A stretch of DNA of 64,000 nucleotides from positions 62,001-126,000 of the forward strand of contig NZ_JALDYX010000006.1 in the NCBI RefSeq assembly GCF_024267675.1, written 5' to 3'. Position 1 is the stretch's first letter; each line of letters begins with the position of its first letter. Both the position numbers and the translations under genes were made by a program. The notes below the pieces were generated by a model that ran no database searches, had not been told where the DNA came from, and saw only the letters and a list, made by a program, of their open reading frames with translations. Below, piece by piece: positions 10,568 through 18,616 of this stretch. The DNA is from Marinobacterium sedimentorum (GTDB lineage Bacteria > Pseudomonadota > Gammaproteobacteria > Pseudomonadales > Balneatricaceae).

Positions 10568-11509
10568 TCAGGCGTCTGGGGTGTCGTCCGGCTTGTTGGT
10601 GGCTTTGTCATTCAGTCGGGCTGGCGCATTCAGCGCTTCAAGCTGCATTAGCAGGCCGCTGTGATCCACGTTATCAAGGCCCCGTTCAACCAGTTGAGCG
10701 TACTGGGCAAAGGCCTGTTCGGTCAGCGGTAGCTGCAGCCCTTCGGTGCTGGCAGTATCCAGGATGGTCTGCAGATCCTTGAGCTGTACGCGGGCCGTTG
10801 CGCCCGGCATAAAGCTGCGCTCGATCATGCGCTGTCCGTGCAGATCCAGAATCCGGCTGGCGGCAAAGCCGCCCAGCAGGGCTTCACGCACGGCGGCCGG
10901 GTCTGCACCACCCCGGGCGGCCAGCAGCAGCGCTTCTGCCACGGCGCCGATGGTAATGCCGACAATTGCCTGGTTGGCGCACTTTGCCAGTTGGCCAGAA
11001 CCTGCCGGGCCTATGTAGGTGGCGGCCTTGCCAAGGCAGGCGAACAGCGGGCCGGCGCGCTCAAAGTCGGCCTTGTCGCCGCCGGCCATAATGGACAGGC
11101 TGGCCTGTTCCGCGCCGACCGTACCACCAGATACCGGTGCGTCAAGATAGCCATGACCGCGCTCCATCAGTTGCCTACTGTGACGCTTGGCCAGCTCCGG
11201 CGGAATCGAACTCATGTCGATAACCAGTGCGCCGGGCTTGAGCGCCGCCAGTGTCGTCTCACTGAAGAGTACCGCATCCACGACCGGACCATTTTCCAGC
11301 ATGCTGATAACGATATCGGCGTCCTTTACGGCCTCCTGCGGCTGGCTGTGCGGGGTGGCGCCGTGGCTGCGCAGGGCTTCTGCCTTGCTGAAGGTGCGAT
11401 TCCAGGCGTTGAGTGGATAGCCTGCACGCAGGAGGTTGAGGGCCATGGGGTGGCCCATGAGGCCGATTCCAAGAAATGCGATACGGGGCTTGTTCATTGT
11501 TGTTGTCAC
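10568..11509 (-). CDS. NAD(P)-dependent beta-hydroxyacid dehydrogenase (3-hydroxyisobutyrate dehydrogenase family)
   Basis: 313 residues. The N-terminal Rossmann motif is FLGIGLMGHPMALNLL; the substrate-binding segment APVSGGTVGAEQASLSIMAGG and the catalytic Lys in GSGQLAKCANQAIVG mark the family that includes 3-hydroxyisobutyrate dehydrogenase, tartronate semialdehyde reductase and GlyR1-type succinic semialdehyde reductases. The exact substrate cannot be read from sequence. A paralogue lies at 23410. The C terminus carries about 20 extra charged residues. It is downstream of tusE (42 bp), so it may be read from the tus transcript. Confidence 0.82.
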   Translation of the reverse strand: MTTTMNKPRIAFLGIGLMGHPMALNLLRAGYPLNAWNRTFSKAEALRSHGATPHSQPQEAVKDADIVISMLENGPVVDAVLFSETTLAALKPGALVIDMSSIPPELAKRHSRQLMERGHGYLDAPVSGGTVGAEQASLSIMAGGDKADFERAGPLFACLGKAATYIGPAGSGQLAKCANQAIVGITIGAVAEALLLAARGGADPAAVREALLGGFAASRILDLHGQRMIERSFMPGATARVQLKDLQTILDTASTEGLQLPLTEQAFAQYAQLVERGLDNVDHSGLLMQLEALNAPARLNDKATNKPDDTPDA

Positions 11510-11551
11510 TGCTGGCTTAAAGTTGGAAACCGCTACGTTGACGCCATGGCG

Positions 11552-11887
11552 TTAAAGGCAGTTGGTCGGTTTGGGTAAACCGGCAAGCCGTGCTGCAAGC
11601 TTGGCCGGGCTGTCGGGGAACAGCTTGAGCAGATAGATGCTGCGGCCTTTTTCCGGGCCCAGATTCAGGCTGACGGCCTTTACCAGCGGGCGCATGGCCG
11701 GCGCATGTTCAAAGCGCTGGTAGAAGTCGCGCAGCAGGTAGAGTATTTCCCAGTGGGCGTCACTCAGCTGCAGCGGAATCTCGGCGGCCAGGGCTTCGGC
11801 GACCTGGGGGGACCATTGCGAGAGATCGCGCAGGTAGCCCTCGTTGTCCAGCTCAATGCTGTGGTCATTCAATTGCAGATGCGTCAT
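11552..11887 (-). CDS. tusE: TusE / DsrC-like sulfur relay protein
   Basis: Accepts persulfide sulfur from TusD and passes it to MnmA for 2-thiouridine formation at tRNA position 34. The 111-residue protein carries the family landmarks WSPQVAEALA, HWEILYLLRDFYQRFEHAPAMRPLVK and the conserved penultimate Cys in LPKPTNCL. Only the C-terminal Cys is in place, with Ala/Leu-rich sequence where dissimilatory DsrC has its second Cys, so this is TusE rather than sulfite-reductase DsrC. The chosen ATG at 11887 starts MTHLQLNDHS; the frame is open further upstream only as a shadow of tusB. Confidence 0.92.
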   Translation of the reverse strand: MTHLQLNDHSIELDNEGYLRDLSQWSPQVAEALAAEIPLQLSDAHWEILYLLRDFYQRFEHAPAMRPLVKAVSLNLGPEKGRSIYLLKLFPDSPAKLAARLAGLPKPTNCL

Positions 11888-11888
11888 G

Positions 11889-12182
11889 TCAGTACCAGCT
11901 GATGACACGGGCATGCTCGCAGCACAGCTGCACGAAGTCGGCGTCATCCACCTGGCTGATGCTGCTTGCGAGCCGGCTGTCGAGCCCGCGTGCTGCGACA
12001 TCTGCGGTAAGGGCGCAGACATTAACGCCGGCGGGCCATGCAATTGGCTGCTCTGCCAGCGCGCAATAGACGCCATCTTCGATCAGCAGCAGGGTATCTC
12101 CACTGCTGCAGGCCCGCAGACAGTCAGTCAGCAGGGCGGTGTCGGAGGGGGCGCGATTCAATGTATGCAGGGTCATGGTCAA
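11889..12182 (-). CDS. tusB: TusB / DsrH sulfurtransferase subunit
   Basis: 97 residues, DsrH-like: MTLHTLNRAPSD at the start, GDTLLLIEDGVYCAL in the centre and VISWY at the end. TusB forms the TusBCD heterohexamer that relays sulfur from TusA to TusE. It overlaps tusC by 4 bp and stands 1 bp before tusE, so the four genes tusD-tusC-tusB-tusE are clearly one operon. ATG 12182 or the in-frame ATG at 12176 could be the start. Confidence 0.88.
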   Translation of the reverse strand: MTMTLHTLNRAPSDTALLTDCLRACSSGDTLLLIEDGVYCALAEQPIAWPAGVNVCALTADVAARGLDSRLASSISQVDDADFVQLCCEHARVISWY

Positions 12183-12544
12183 AAGCTCAGTACCACATCG
12201 TGGTTGCGAATCAGTTGTGCAATGGCGTTACCGTCGAGCAGCTGAACCGGCAGCAGGCAGTCGTCAAGGCTCAGTCCGCGGCTGCGCAGGGCGCTATCGC
12301 AGACGTACAGCTGATCAATATCGTACATCGGCAGGGCGCTGAGCGTTGCACCCAGGTTCTTCTGCTGGATGCCGGCAGGTTGTTGAGCCTGCAGCAGTTG
12401 ATAGACGCCGTCATCGAGAAACAGCATGCTGACGGGCTGCTCGAATACCGCAGTGGTCAGCGCCGTATCCAGCGCATCCCGTGCATGACTGCTGCCATAG
12501 GGCGGGCGACGGCTAATCACTAAAAAGCGTTTGCTTGTACTCAT
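12179..12544 (-). CDS. tusC: TusC / DsrF sulfurtransferase subunit
   Basis: 121 residues, DsrF-like fold: FLVISRRPPYGSSHARDALDTALTTAVFEQPVSMLFLDDGVYQLL is close to the family pattern (a PYG segment, then FxDDGV). It has no catalytic cysteine, as expected for TusC, which is structural in the TusBCD complex. 1 bp separates it from tusD and it overlaps tusB by 4 bp. Confidence 0.9.
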   Translation of the reverse strand: MSTSKRFLVISRRPPYGSSHARDALDTALTTAVFEQPVSMLFLDDGVYQLLQAQQPAGIQQKNLGATLSALPMYDIDQLYVCDSALRSRGLSLDDCLLPVQLLDGNAIAQLIRNHDVVLSF

Positions 12545-12545
12545 G

Positions 12546-12944
12546 TCAGGCTCCGAAAGTGATCATTCGATCGGACACTATGGCGGCTTCGGCGAGCTGG
12601 CCAAGGCCGGAAAGCTCAAAGCCTTGATGCAGATTGTGGCCGGGCTTTTCATAGCGGCGTGCTTCATTGGCATCCAGCAGGCCGCGACGCACGGCGGCGG
12701 CGATGCATACTACCAGGTCCAGCTCATGGGCCTGCGCCAGTGCCTGCCAGCGGGCGGGCAGGTTGGGTTCGTCCTGTGGCGGTGCCGCCAGGGCTGAGGC
12801 GCCATGAATGCCATCGCCATAAAAGAACACGCGATGAATGCTGTGTCCCTGGGCAAGGCAGGCAACAGCAAAGCGATACGCACTTTCTGCGCCCTGGTGG
12901 CTGTGGGGTGCGGCATAAACCAGCAATGAAAAGATCATTTTCAA
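12546..12944 (-). CDS. tusD: TusD / DsrE sulfurtransferase subunit
   Basis: 132 residues, DsrE-like. The catalytic Cys lies in LDLVVCIAAAVRRG, preceded by FFYGDGIHGAS. TusD is the sulfur-accepting subunit of TusBCD. The start is ATG 12944 (MKMIFSLLV) or the in-frame ATG two codons later. It is the first gene of tusDCBE; its promoter should lie in the approx. 175 bp before it, which also contain the terminator of the BI-1 gene. Confidence 0.9.
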   Translation of the reverse strand: MKMIFSLLVYAAPHSHQGAESAYRFAVACLAQGHSIHRVFFYGDGIHGASALAAPPQDEPNLPARWQALAQAHELDLVVCIAAAVRRGLLDANEARRYEKPGHNLHQGFELSGLGQLAEAAIVSDRMITFGA

Positions 12945-13039
12945 CCTGTGGGACAGAGCATGTTAAGTGAAACTGGCGCAAATGCATGTTCGCAATGGCA
13001 AGGCGCAGCTGTACCGAGCAACGTCCTGATTCAGAATGC

Positions 13040-13077
13040 AAAAGCCCCGCTATCTTAGCAAAGATAGCGGGGCTTGG
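13040..13077 (-). terminator. terminator between the BI-1 gene and tusD
   Basis: A perfect stem AAGCCCCGCTATCTT / AAGATAGCGGGGCTT with a 3-4 base loop; on the minus strand it is followed by TTTTGC. It ends the minus-strand BI-1 transcript before tusD. Confidence 0.88.
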
Positions 13078-13120
13078 CAGTCGCTTTGCCTGTTGCCGGT
13101 CAGTGACCGGCGTCAGGGTC

Positions 13121-13786
13121 TCAGTCGCCGCTGGTGACGCCCAGGATGTGCAGCAGGCTGAGGAAAATGTTGTAAATGGATACGTAGAGCGTAACCGTCG
13201 CGGAGATGTAATTGGTTTCGCCACCGCGCACGATCGACTGTGTGGTCAGCAGTATGGCGCCGGCCGAGAACAGAATGAACATGGCGCTAATGGCCAGTGC
13301 CAGCGCCGGCATCTGCAGGAAGATGTTGGCGATGACGGCGACGATCAGCACCACAAAGCCCGCCAGCATCATGCCGCCAAGGAAGGACAGGTCCCGCTTG
13401 GTGGTGAGGGCGTAGGCCGAGGTGGTGAAGAAGGTCAGGGCGGTGCCGCCCAGAGCCATCATGACGATTTCAGAGCCACCGCGGGCCATGACCATGTTGA
13501 TGATCGGACCCAGTGTATAGCCCATGAAGCCTGTCAACAGGAATACGAATAGCAGACCCAGCGAGCTGTTGCGGTTCTTTTCGGTCAGGTACAGCAGGCC
13601 GTAGAAGCCCACCAGTGTGATGATCAGGCCCGGACGGGGCAGGGCCATGGCTGCGGCAACACCCGCGATAATGGCAGACCATGCCAGCGTAATACCCAGC
13701 AGAAAGTAGGTATTGCGCAAAACCTTGTTGGTCGCCAGGGCGGATGAGCTGTATGCATCGTTATTGATGGTACGAACGTTACGCAT
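13121..13786 (-). CDS. Bax inhibitor-1 / YccA family inner-membrane protein
   Basis: 221 residues with seven predicted hydrophobic segments. The N-terminal SALATNKVLRNTYFLLGITLAWSA, the central TGFMGYTLGPI and the C-terminal ASVSLYV-like ISATVTLYVSIYNIFLSLLHILG are hallmarks of the YbhL/YccA branch of the BI-1 family. Bacterial members are proposed to be pH-sensitive calcium leak channels or FtsH modulators; the precise role here is not known. Pseudomonas-type genomes often have it next to tus genes and a tRNA-Ser, so the context is ordinary. Confidence 0.9.
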   Translation of the reverse strand: MRNVRTINNDAYSSSALATNKVLRNTYFLLGITLAWSAIIAGVAAAMALPRPGLIITLVGFYGLLYLTEKNRNSSLGLLFVFLLTGFMGYTLGPIINMVMARGGSEIVMMALGGTALTFFTTSAYALTTKRDLSFLGGMMLAGFVVLIVAVIANIFLQMPALALAISAMFILFSAGAILLTTQSIVRGGETNYISATVTLYVSIYNIFLSLLHILGVTSGD

Positions 13787-13861
13787 GGTTTCCCTCGATT
13801 GATTTCAGTCCGATAGGCACATCATGCCCTTTATATATGAATTTACAAGCCTTTCAACTGT

Positions 13862-13889
13862 TTGACTTACCGGTAATTCCACGTAAACT
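13862..13889 (+). promoter_or_regulatory. sigma70 promoter of tRNA-Ser
   Basis: TTGACT and TAAACT separated by 16 bp, ending 16 bp before the mature tRNA 5' end. GC-rich bases (GCGCCGC) follow the -10 box, as is common for stable RNA promoters. Confidence 0.7.
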
Positions 13890-13905
13890 ATGCGCCGCAA
13901 GACTT

Positions 13906-13993
13906 GGTGGGGTGGCTGAGTGGCCGAAAGCACCGGTTTCGAAAACCGGCGAGTCGAAAGGCTCCCAGGGTTCAAATCCCTGCCCCACCGCCA
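13906..13993 (+). tRNA. tRNA-Ser (CGA)
   Basis: Class II tRNA. The acceptor strands GGTGGGG and CCCCACC pair fully, followed by discriminator G and an encoded CCA. The anticodon stem is CCGGT/ACCGG with loop TTCGAAA, giving anticodon CGA (codon UCG). A long variable arm and the GGTTCAAATCC T-arm are present. Confidence 0.97.
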
Positions 13994-14034
13994 TTTCCTT
14001 GCTTCCCGGATCCCGCCTGAGTCTGATAAGCACC

Positions 14035-14769
14035 ATGTCCGAGCTGAAGATCCTGTTTGAGGACGAATACCTCGTCGCTATAGACAAGCCTTCGGGTCTG
14101 TTGGTTCACCCCAGCTGGATTGCGCCTGCCTATACCCCCAATGCCGTTGCCCTGCTGCGTGATTATTTGCAGGACACTGTCTACACCATCCATCGTCTGG
14201 ACCGTGCCACCTCGGGTGTCATTCTGTTTGCCAAGCAGAAACAGGTCGCCCATGACATGAATCTGGCTTTTGCCGAGCGTCAGGTACGCAAAACCTATCT
14301 GTGCGTTACCCGCGGCTACACACCGGAAGCGGGTCTGATCGACTACGCTCTCAAGCCGATTTTTGACAAGAAAGCCGACCCCTTCGCGGACCCGGACAAG
14401 CCGGCCAAAGAGGCGCAGAGCGAGTTTCGCCGCCTGGGAACCATTGAGTTGCCGTTCGCGGTCAGCCGTTATCCCAGTGCGCGCTACTCCTTGGTAGAGG
14501 TGAAGCCGCACACCGGACGCAAGCATCAGATACGGCGCCACTTGAAGCATATTTTCCATCCGCTGGTCGGTGATACCGCCCATGGTGATGGCAAGCACAA
14601 CCGCCTGTTTCGCGAAAAATTCGATCTGCACCGTCTGCTGCTGATGGCAACTGAACTTGAGTTTACCCACCCGGTCAGCGGCGAGCTTGTTAATCTGCAG
14701 TGTCCTGTCGATGCCGCCTGTGATCGGCTGTTTCAGCGCTTTGGCTGGGACGGTCTTTACCTGAGCTGA
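14035..14769 (+). CDS. truC: tRNA pseudouridine(65) synthase
   Basis: RluA-family pseudouridine synthase. The 244-residue protein begins [23 protein letters not shown], the TruC pattern, and has the catalytic Asp in [33 protein letters not shown] and [16 protein letters not shown] complete the family motifs. There is no S4 domain, consistent with TruC. ATG 14035 is chosen because the upstream open frame reads through the tRNA. It modifies U65 of tRNA-Ile1 and tRNA-Asp in E. coli. Confidence 0.92.
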   Translation: MSELKILFEDEYLVAIDKPSGLLVHPSWIAPAYTPNAVALLRDYLQDTVYTIHRLDRATSGVILFAKQKQVAHDMNLAFAERQVRKTYLCVTRGYTPEAGLIDYALKPIFDKKADPFADPDKPAKEAQSEFRRLGTIELPFAVSRYPSARYSLVEVKPHTGRKHQIRRHLKHIFHPLVGDTAHGDGKHNRLFREKFDLHRLLLMATELEFTHPVSGELVNLQCPVDAACDRLFQRFGWDGLYLS

Positions 14770-15029
14770 GGCCGTCGGGCCTGGTGGTTTTCAAGCGTCT
14801 GCGGTCTTGCCTGGCTCTGCCCGGTAGTCTCAAACGCGGGTCTTGAAGTGCTGTTCGGCGACATCAGGTGCCCGTTTGCTCTATTGGCTTGCCGAATTTT
14901 CCGAACAGGGCAGAAATAATCCGCACTGGCGGCATTAAAGCTGTCTGCACTATTCTTTCTGCAGGGTAAATTACGTATTCTTGCCCCGCGCAAAACATAA
15001 TTCTCAGAGAACAACGGTAGTTACGATAG

Positions 15030-15788
15030 ATGAGCACGCGGCTGGCTGACATACTCAAGCAAAAGGATGGATTACGCATCGGTATTATTGGTGCCATGGA
15101 TCAGGAGGTAGAGCTGCTGAAATCGGCCCTGCAGCAGATCGAGGAACACCAGTACGCCGGCTATTCATTCTTTACCGGTCAGATGCACGGGCAATCTGTG
15201 GTGCTGCTGAAATCGGGTATTGGCAAGGTCAACGCTGCGGTCAGCACAGCGTTGCTACTGCAGCAGTTTACCCCGGACTGTGTCATTAATACCGGTTCTG
15301 CTGGCGGTTTTGATCCTCAACTCGAGGTCGGTGATATCGTCATTTCGACCGAAGTGCGGCACCACGATGTCGATGTGACTGTGTTTGGCTATGAGCCCGG
15401 TCAGGTGCCAGGCTTGCCTGCTGCGTTCGAACCCGACCTGTTGCTGGCGCAGATTGCCGAGCAGTGTGTCGGTCAGATGCGGGGCATGAAGACGGTGCGT
15501 GGTCTGATCGCAACCGGAGACAGCTTTATGAACTGCGCCGACCGGGTGGCCAAAACCCGGGCGCTGTTTCCGACGATGAAGGCTGTTGAAATGGAAGCTG
15601 CGGCGATCGCACAGACCTGCCATTGCTTCGATGTTCCCTTTATCGTTATTCGGGCGCTGTCCGATATCGCCGGCAAGGAATCCAACCTGTCGTTTGATCA
15701 GTTTCTTGAAACGGCCGCCACTCATTCGGCGCAAATGGTGATGGCCATCGTCAAAAGCCTTTCGGCTCATGCAGGATCCCGGGCCTAG
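15030..15788 (+). CDS. mtnN: 5'-methylthioadenosine/S-adenosylhomocysteine nucleosidase
   Basis: Cleaves the glycosidic bond of MTA, SAH and 5'-deoxyadenosine, recycling methyl-transfer by-products and contributing to AI-2 synthesis. Motifs: IGIIGAMDQEVELL, VINTGSAGGFDPQLEVGDIVIS, the His-rich EVRHHDVDVTVFGYEPGQVPG, GDSFM and AVEMEAAAIAQTC, with the catalytic Asp in RALSDIAGKES. The 252 residues include about 15 more at the N terminus than E. coli Pfs; no closer start codon fits. Monocistronic. Confidence 0.93.
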   Translation: MSTRLADILKQKDGLRIGIIGAMDQEVELLKSALQQIEEHQYAGYSFFTGQMHGQSVVLLKSGIGKVNAAVSTALLLQQFTPDCVINTGSAGGFDPQLEVGDIVISTEVRHHDVDVTVFGYEPGQVPGLPAAFEPDLLLAQIAEQCVGQMRGMKTVRGLIATGDSFMNCADRVAKTRALFPTMKAVEMEAAAIAQTCHCFDVPFIVIRALSDIAGKESNLSFDQFLETAATHSAQMVMAIVKSLSAHAGSRA

Positions 15789-15798
15789 GAGGCTGTCC

Positions 15799-16017
15799 TA
15801 GCTGCCTGTCGGGCTTAACGCTGATCTGCTCGGCTGGGGCATGCCGCCTGAGCCCTGCATCCATGCAGGGCAGGCGTGCGGAAAAGCCGATTCTCTCCGG
15901 TAAGGAGGGGGCATTTTTTGCGCTCTTTGTTAGCCGTCGCAGGCTCCTCGGTCTGCGACCCCGCTAAAACGGTTCTTTCCACTTAGTTCCAAGCGTTAGA
16001 TAGAACCACTTTTCACA
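15799..16017 (+). repeat. dispersed repeat, copy 1 (left end with TAGCTGCCTGTCGGGCTT)
   Basis: The stretch aligns in blocks with 45909-46075: the start TAGCNGCCTGTCGGRCTT, CTTAACRCTG, GGAAAAGCCGA, CATTTTT.G.GCTCTTT.TT.TTA and TAGAACCACT. This copy carries extra sequence between blocks (including a GGCATGCC/CCCTGCATCCATGCAGGG hairpin and a GCAGGCTCCTCGGTCTGC segment) and lacks the right terminal repeat of copy 2; another element begins 3 bp after it. Likely a decayed MITE or insertion-sequence end. The family is unknown to me. Confidence 0.6.
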
Positions 16018-16019
16018 AG

Positions 16020-16290
16020 CTAGTGTACTGCTTCGCTCTTAGAGGCGCTTTTAGCGAGTCGCCAGGAGGTTGACCGCACGGCGCATTTTCGAAGCCATAG
16101 TGGGCCTATGTCGAGGAAATGCAACACCGCGGACGGCCTCCTGGCGGCTCGCCCGCAGGGAGCACGCCAATTCGCGCCCTGCTGCGTTGCCGCTCTTGGC
16201 AAGAGCCCCACTTATACCTGCGAACGGCGTCTTGCCGGACACGAATTGGCGGGCTCTATAAGCACCCATTAGGGCGAAGCAGTACACTAG
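16020..16290. mobile_element. MITE-like element with 17-bp perfect terminal inverted repeats
   Basis: CTAGTGTACTGCTTCGC at 16020-16036 returns as its exact reverse complement at 16274-16290. The 271-bp interior has further nested pairing (GCCAGGAGG near the left, CCTCCTGGC near the middle) and no credible protein. The size and inverted repeats suit a non-autonomous transposon relic or a large folded RNA/DNA element. The size resembles the element at 28699-28966, although the terminal repeats differ. Confidence 0.6.
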
Positions 16291-16738
16291 TCGCTGTGCC
16301 TGGCTCCCAGGCCCCTCGCTTCAAATCCATGCGGGCTGGTTGCAGCCTGGGTGGACGGCGGAAACGCTGTGTTCACAGCTTGGCGTCCTCCATTTGTGTT
16401 CCTATCAATAGTCTTGTTAGCGACAAAGGTGCATCTGTTTGGTGCGTTTTACGTCTGCGCGGGCAATATCACCCTATTGTCTGTATCTTTAGTGCAGCAT
16501 TTGCCTGAGCACTGTTATATCTATAGCGCCTGATGTTCGTTTGGTATGTCATAATGTCGCGGGCTTGCGACAATTTTTGTCTGATGAATACAATAGGGCT
16601 ATATAACAATAACAGCTAAACTTTGGTCAGCTTCTGATTAGGCCCAAAGCACCGCTTTGCAAGGTGTCGCGCAAGCCGATACCGGCCAGTTACTGATCAG
16701 AATCTCTTAAGTGATGCGGTATAGCGAGAGGCCTGGTT
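16291..16738. other. gene-free stretch upstream of the peptide ABC operon
   Basis: About 450 bp with no credible coding sequence. It holds a possible promoter at 16565-16594 and otherwise no recognised signal. AT content rises after 16500. Confidence 0.5.
16565..16594 (+). promoter_or_regulatory. possible promoter with dyad in the spacer
   Basis: TTGCGA, 18-bp spacer, TACAAT. The dyad GACAATTTTTGTC (16569-16581) overlaps the -35 end and spacer, where a repressor could act. The start codon of the ABC operon is about 145 bp downstream. Confidence 0.4.
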
Positions 16739-18616
16739 TTGAGTGATTTATTGACGGTAAAGGATCTTCGCGTCTCATTCCGCCTGCCGGAAGGCGTGAT
16801 CGAAGCAGTCAAGGGTGTGTCATTCAGCATTGCACCCGGAGCATCCGTGGCGCTGGTCGGCGAATCGGGGTCGGGCAAGTCGGTGATCAGCCAGGCAATC
16901 ATGGGGCTTTTGCCAAAGGCCGGCGTCATTGATTCTGGCGAAATTCTGTTTCACGACCCGGAAACCGGCCAGACGGTCGATATCGCTGCACTGCACCGAG
17001 ACAGCGCCCATATGCGCTCTATTCGTGGCGGGCGAATTTCGATTATATTCCCGGAGCCCAGCACCTCGCTATCGGCGCTGCACACCATTGGCGATCAGAT
17101 CAGTGAAGCCCTGCGCCTGCATCGCAGTGTCGGCAATGCCGAAGCACTTGAGCTGACCCGGGATATTCTGCACCTGGCCGGCTTTGCCGATGCCCGCCGT
17201 GCCCTCAAAACTTATCCGTTCGAGTTGTCAGGAGGTCTGCGCCAGCGCGCCATGATCGCCATGGCGCTGGTGTGTCATCCGGCATTGCTGATAGCCGATG
17301 AGCCCACCACGGCGCTGGACGTCACCATTCAGGCACAGATTCTCAAACAGATCCGCGATCTGCAGCAGGAGCTCAAGATGGCACTGTTGCTGATTACCCA
17401 TGATCTGGGTGTGGTTGCCAATATGGCCGAGGAGGTCGTGGTGGTGTATCACGGCGAACTGATGGAGGCCGGCACCCTGGATCATATATTCCGCCAGCCA
17501 TCCCATCCGTACCTAAAGGCGCTGCTCAAGGCGGTGCCGCGTTTTGGCATGCGTCCGGACGAGCGTCTGGTGCCCATTCGTGAAATCCGCCCCAATACCG
17601 ACAATCTGCACACTCCCAAGCACCCGCTACCTGCCACCGCGGACCTGAACAAGCCCATTCTGAGCGTGCGAAATATTCGCAAAGAGTTCCGCATTCGCTC
17701 GGCCTCCGCGGGGTCCGAGTCCAATATACTGGCGGTGGATAATGTCAGTTTTGATATTCAACGGGGCGAGTGTCTTGGGCTGGTGGGGGAGAGTGGCTGT
17801 GGCAAGACAACGCTGAGCAAGATTCTGATGCGGGCGCTGGACCCGGACCAGGGCAGTGTCACCTTCTACGATGGGCATCGGGACCTCGACCTGTCGTCCC
17901 TCAAGGGGCAGGACCTGCTGGATTTTCGTCAGCGCATGCAGTTCGTGTTTCAGGATCCGTTCTCGTCACTCAATCCGCGCATGACGATTCTCGATATTAT
18001 TACCGAGCCCCTGGTGATCCATGGCATTGGTACGCACCAGGAGCGCCAGTCATTGGCGCGGGAGCTGATGGAGCTGGTCGGGCTGGATATGCGCTACCTG
18101 CAGCGCTACCCCCACAGCTTTTCCGGTGGGCAGCGCCAGCGTATCGGTATCGCCCGCGCCCTGGCGCTGAGTCCTGACCTGATTATCTGTGATGAGCCCG
18201 TTTCGGCACTGGATGTCTCGGTCCAGGCGCAGATACTGAACCTGCTCAAGGACCTGCAGGCGCAGCTTGGTCTGACGTACCTCTTTGTCAGCCACAACCT
18301 CGCAGTAGTGGATTACATAGCGGATCGTATAGCGGTCATGTGTCGCGGGCAGTTGGTGGAGATTGCCCCCAAGGCGCAGTTGTTTAGCCGACCGCTGCAT
18401 CCTTATACCCAAACGCTGCTCAGCGCAGTGCCTGATCCCAATCCGGATCACCTGCTAGACTTCGAACGACTGATGCTTGATCGTGCGTCCTGTCCGGAAG
18501 ACTGGCCCATGCCTTTCACACACCATCCGGATGCCCCGGCATCCCTGATTGAATTCGAAAAAGGTCACTTTGTCCGTGTTGTGGCCGGTACGCGCCCCGA
18601 GGAGCTGGTAGCATGA
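16739..18616 (+). CDS. yejF: peptide ABC transporter ATP-binding protein, two NBDs fused (YejF-like)
   Basis: Energises uptake of oligopeptides. 625 residues with two complete ABC domains. NBD1: Walker A GESGSGKS (41-48), signature LSGGLRQR, Walker B LLIADEPTTALD. NBD2: Walker A GESGCGKT, Q-loop FVFQDPFSS, signature FSGGQRQR, Walker B LIICDEPVSALD; each is followed by an oligopeptide-type C-terminal extension (HPYLKALLKAVP, HPYTQTLLSAVP). In NBD1 the Q-loop reads IIFPEPSTS: the conserved Gln is Pro105. The start is TTG with GAGAGG upstream. It is first in an ATPase-binding protein-permease-permease operon, overlapping the next gene by 4 bp. Confidence 0.9.
   Translation: MSDLLTVKDLRVSFRLPEGVIEAVKGVSFSIAPGASVALVGESGSGKSVISQAIMGLLPKAGVIDSGEILFHDPETGQTVDIAALHRDSAHMRSIRGGRISIIFPEPSTSLSALHTIGDQISEALRLHRSVGNAEALELTRDILHLAGFADARRALKTYPFELSGGLRQRAMIAMALVCHPALLIADEPTTALDVTIQAQILKQIRDLQQELKMALLLITHDLGVVANMAEEVVVVYHGELMEAGTLDHIFRQPSHPYLKALLKAVPRFGMRPDERLVPIREIRPNTDNLHTPKHPLPATADLNKPILSVRNIRKEFRIRSASAGSESNILAVDNVSFDIQRGECLGLVGESGCGKTTLSKILMRALDPDQGSVTFYDGHRDLDLSSLKGQDLLDFRQRMQFVFQDPFSSLNPRMTILDIITEPLVIHGIGTHQERQSLARELMELVGLDMRYLQRYPHSFSGGQRQRIGIARALALSPDLIICDEPVSALDVSVQAQILNLLKDLQAQLGLTYLFVSHNLAVVDYIADRIAVMCRGQLVEIAPKAQLFSRPLHPYTQTLLSAVPDPNPDHLLDFERLMLDRASCPEDWPMPFTHHPDAPASLIEFEKGHFVRVVAGTRPEELVA

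Noticed and set aside
13837..14034. Extended start of truC through tRNA-Ser
   Set aside because: The frame would be translated through a tRNA gene; ATG 14035 matches the family start.
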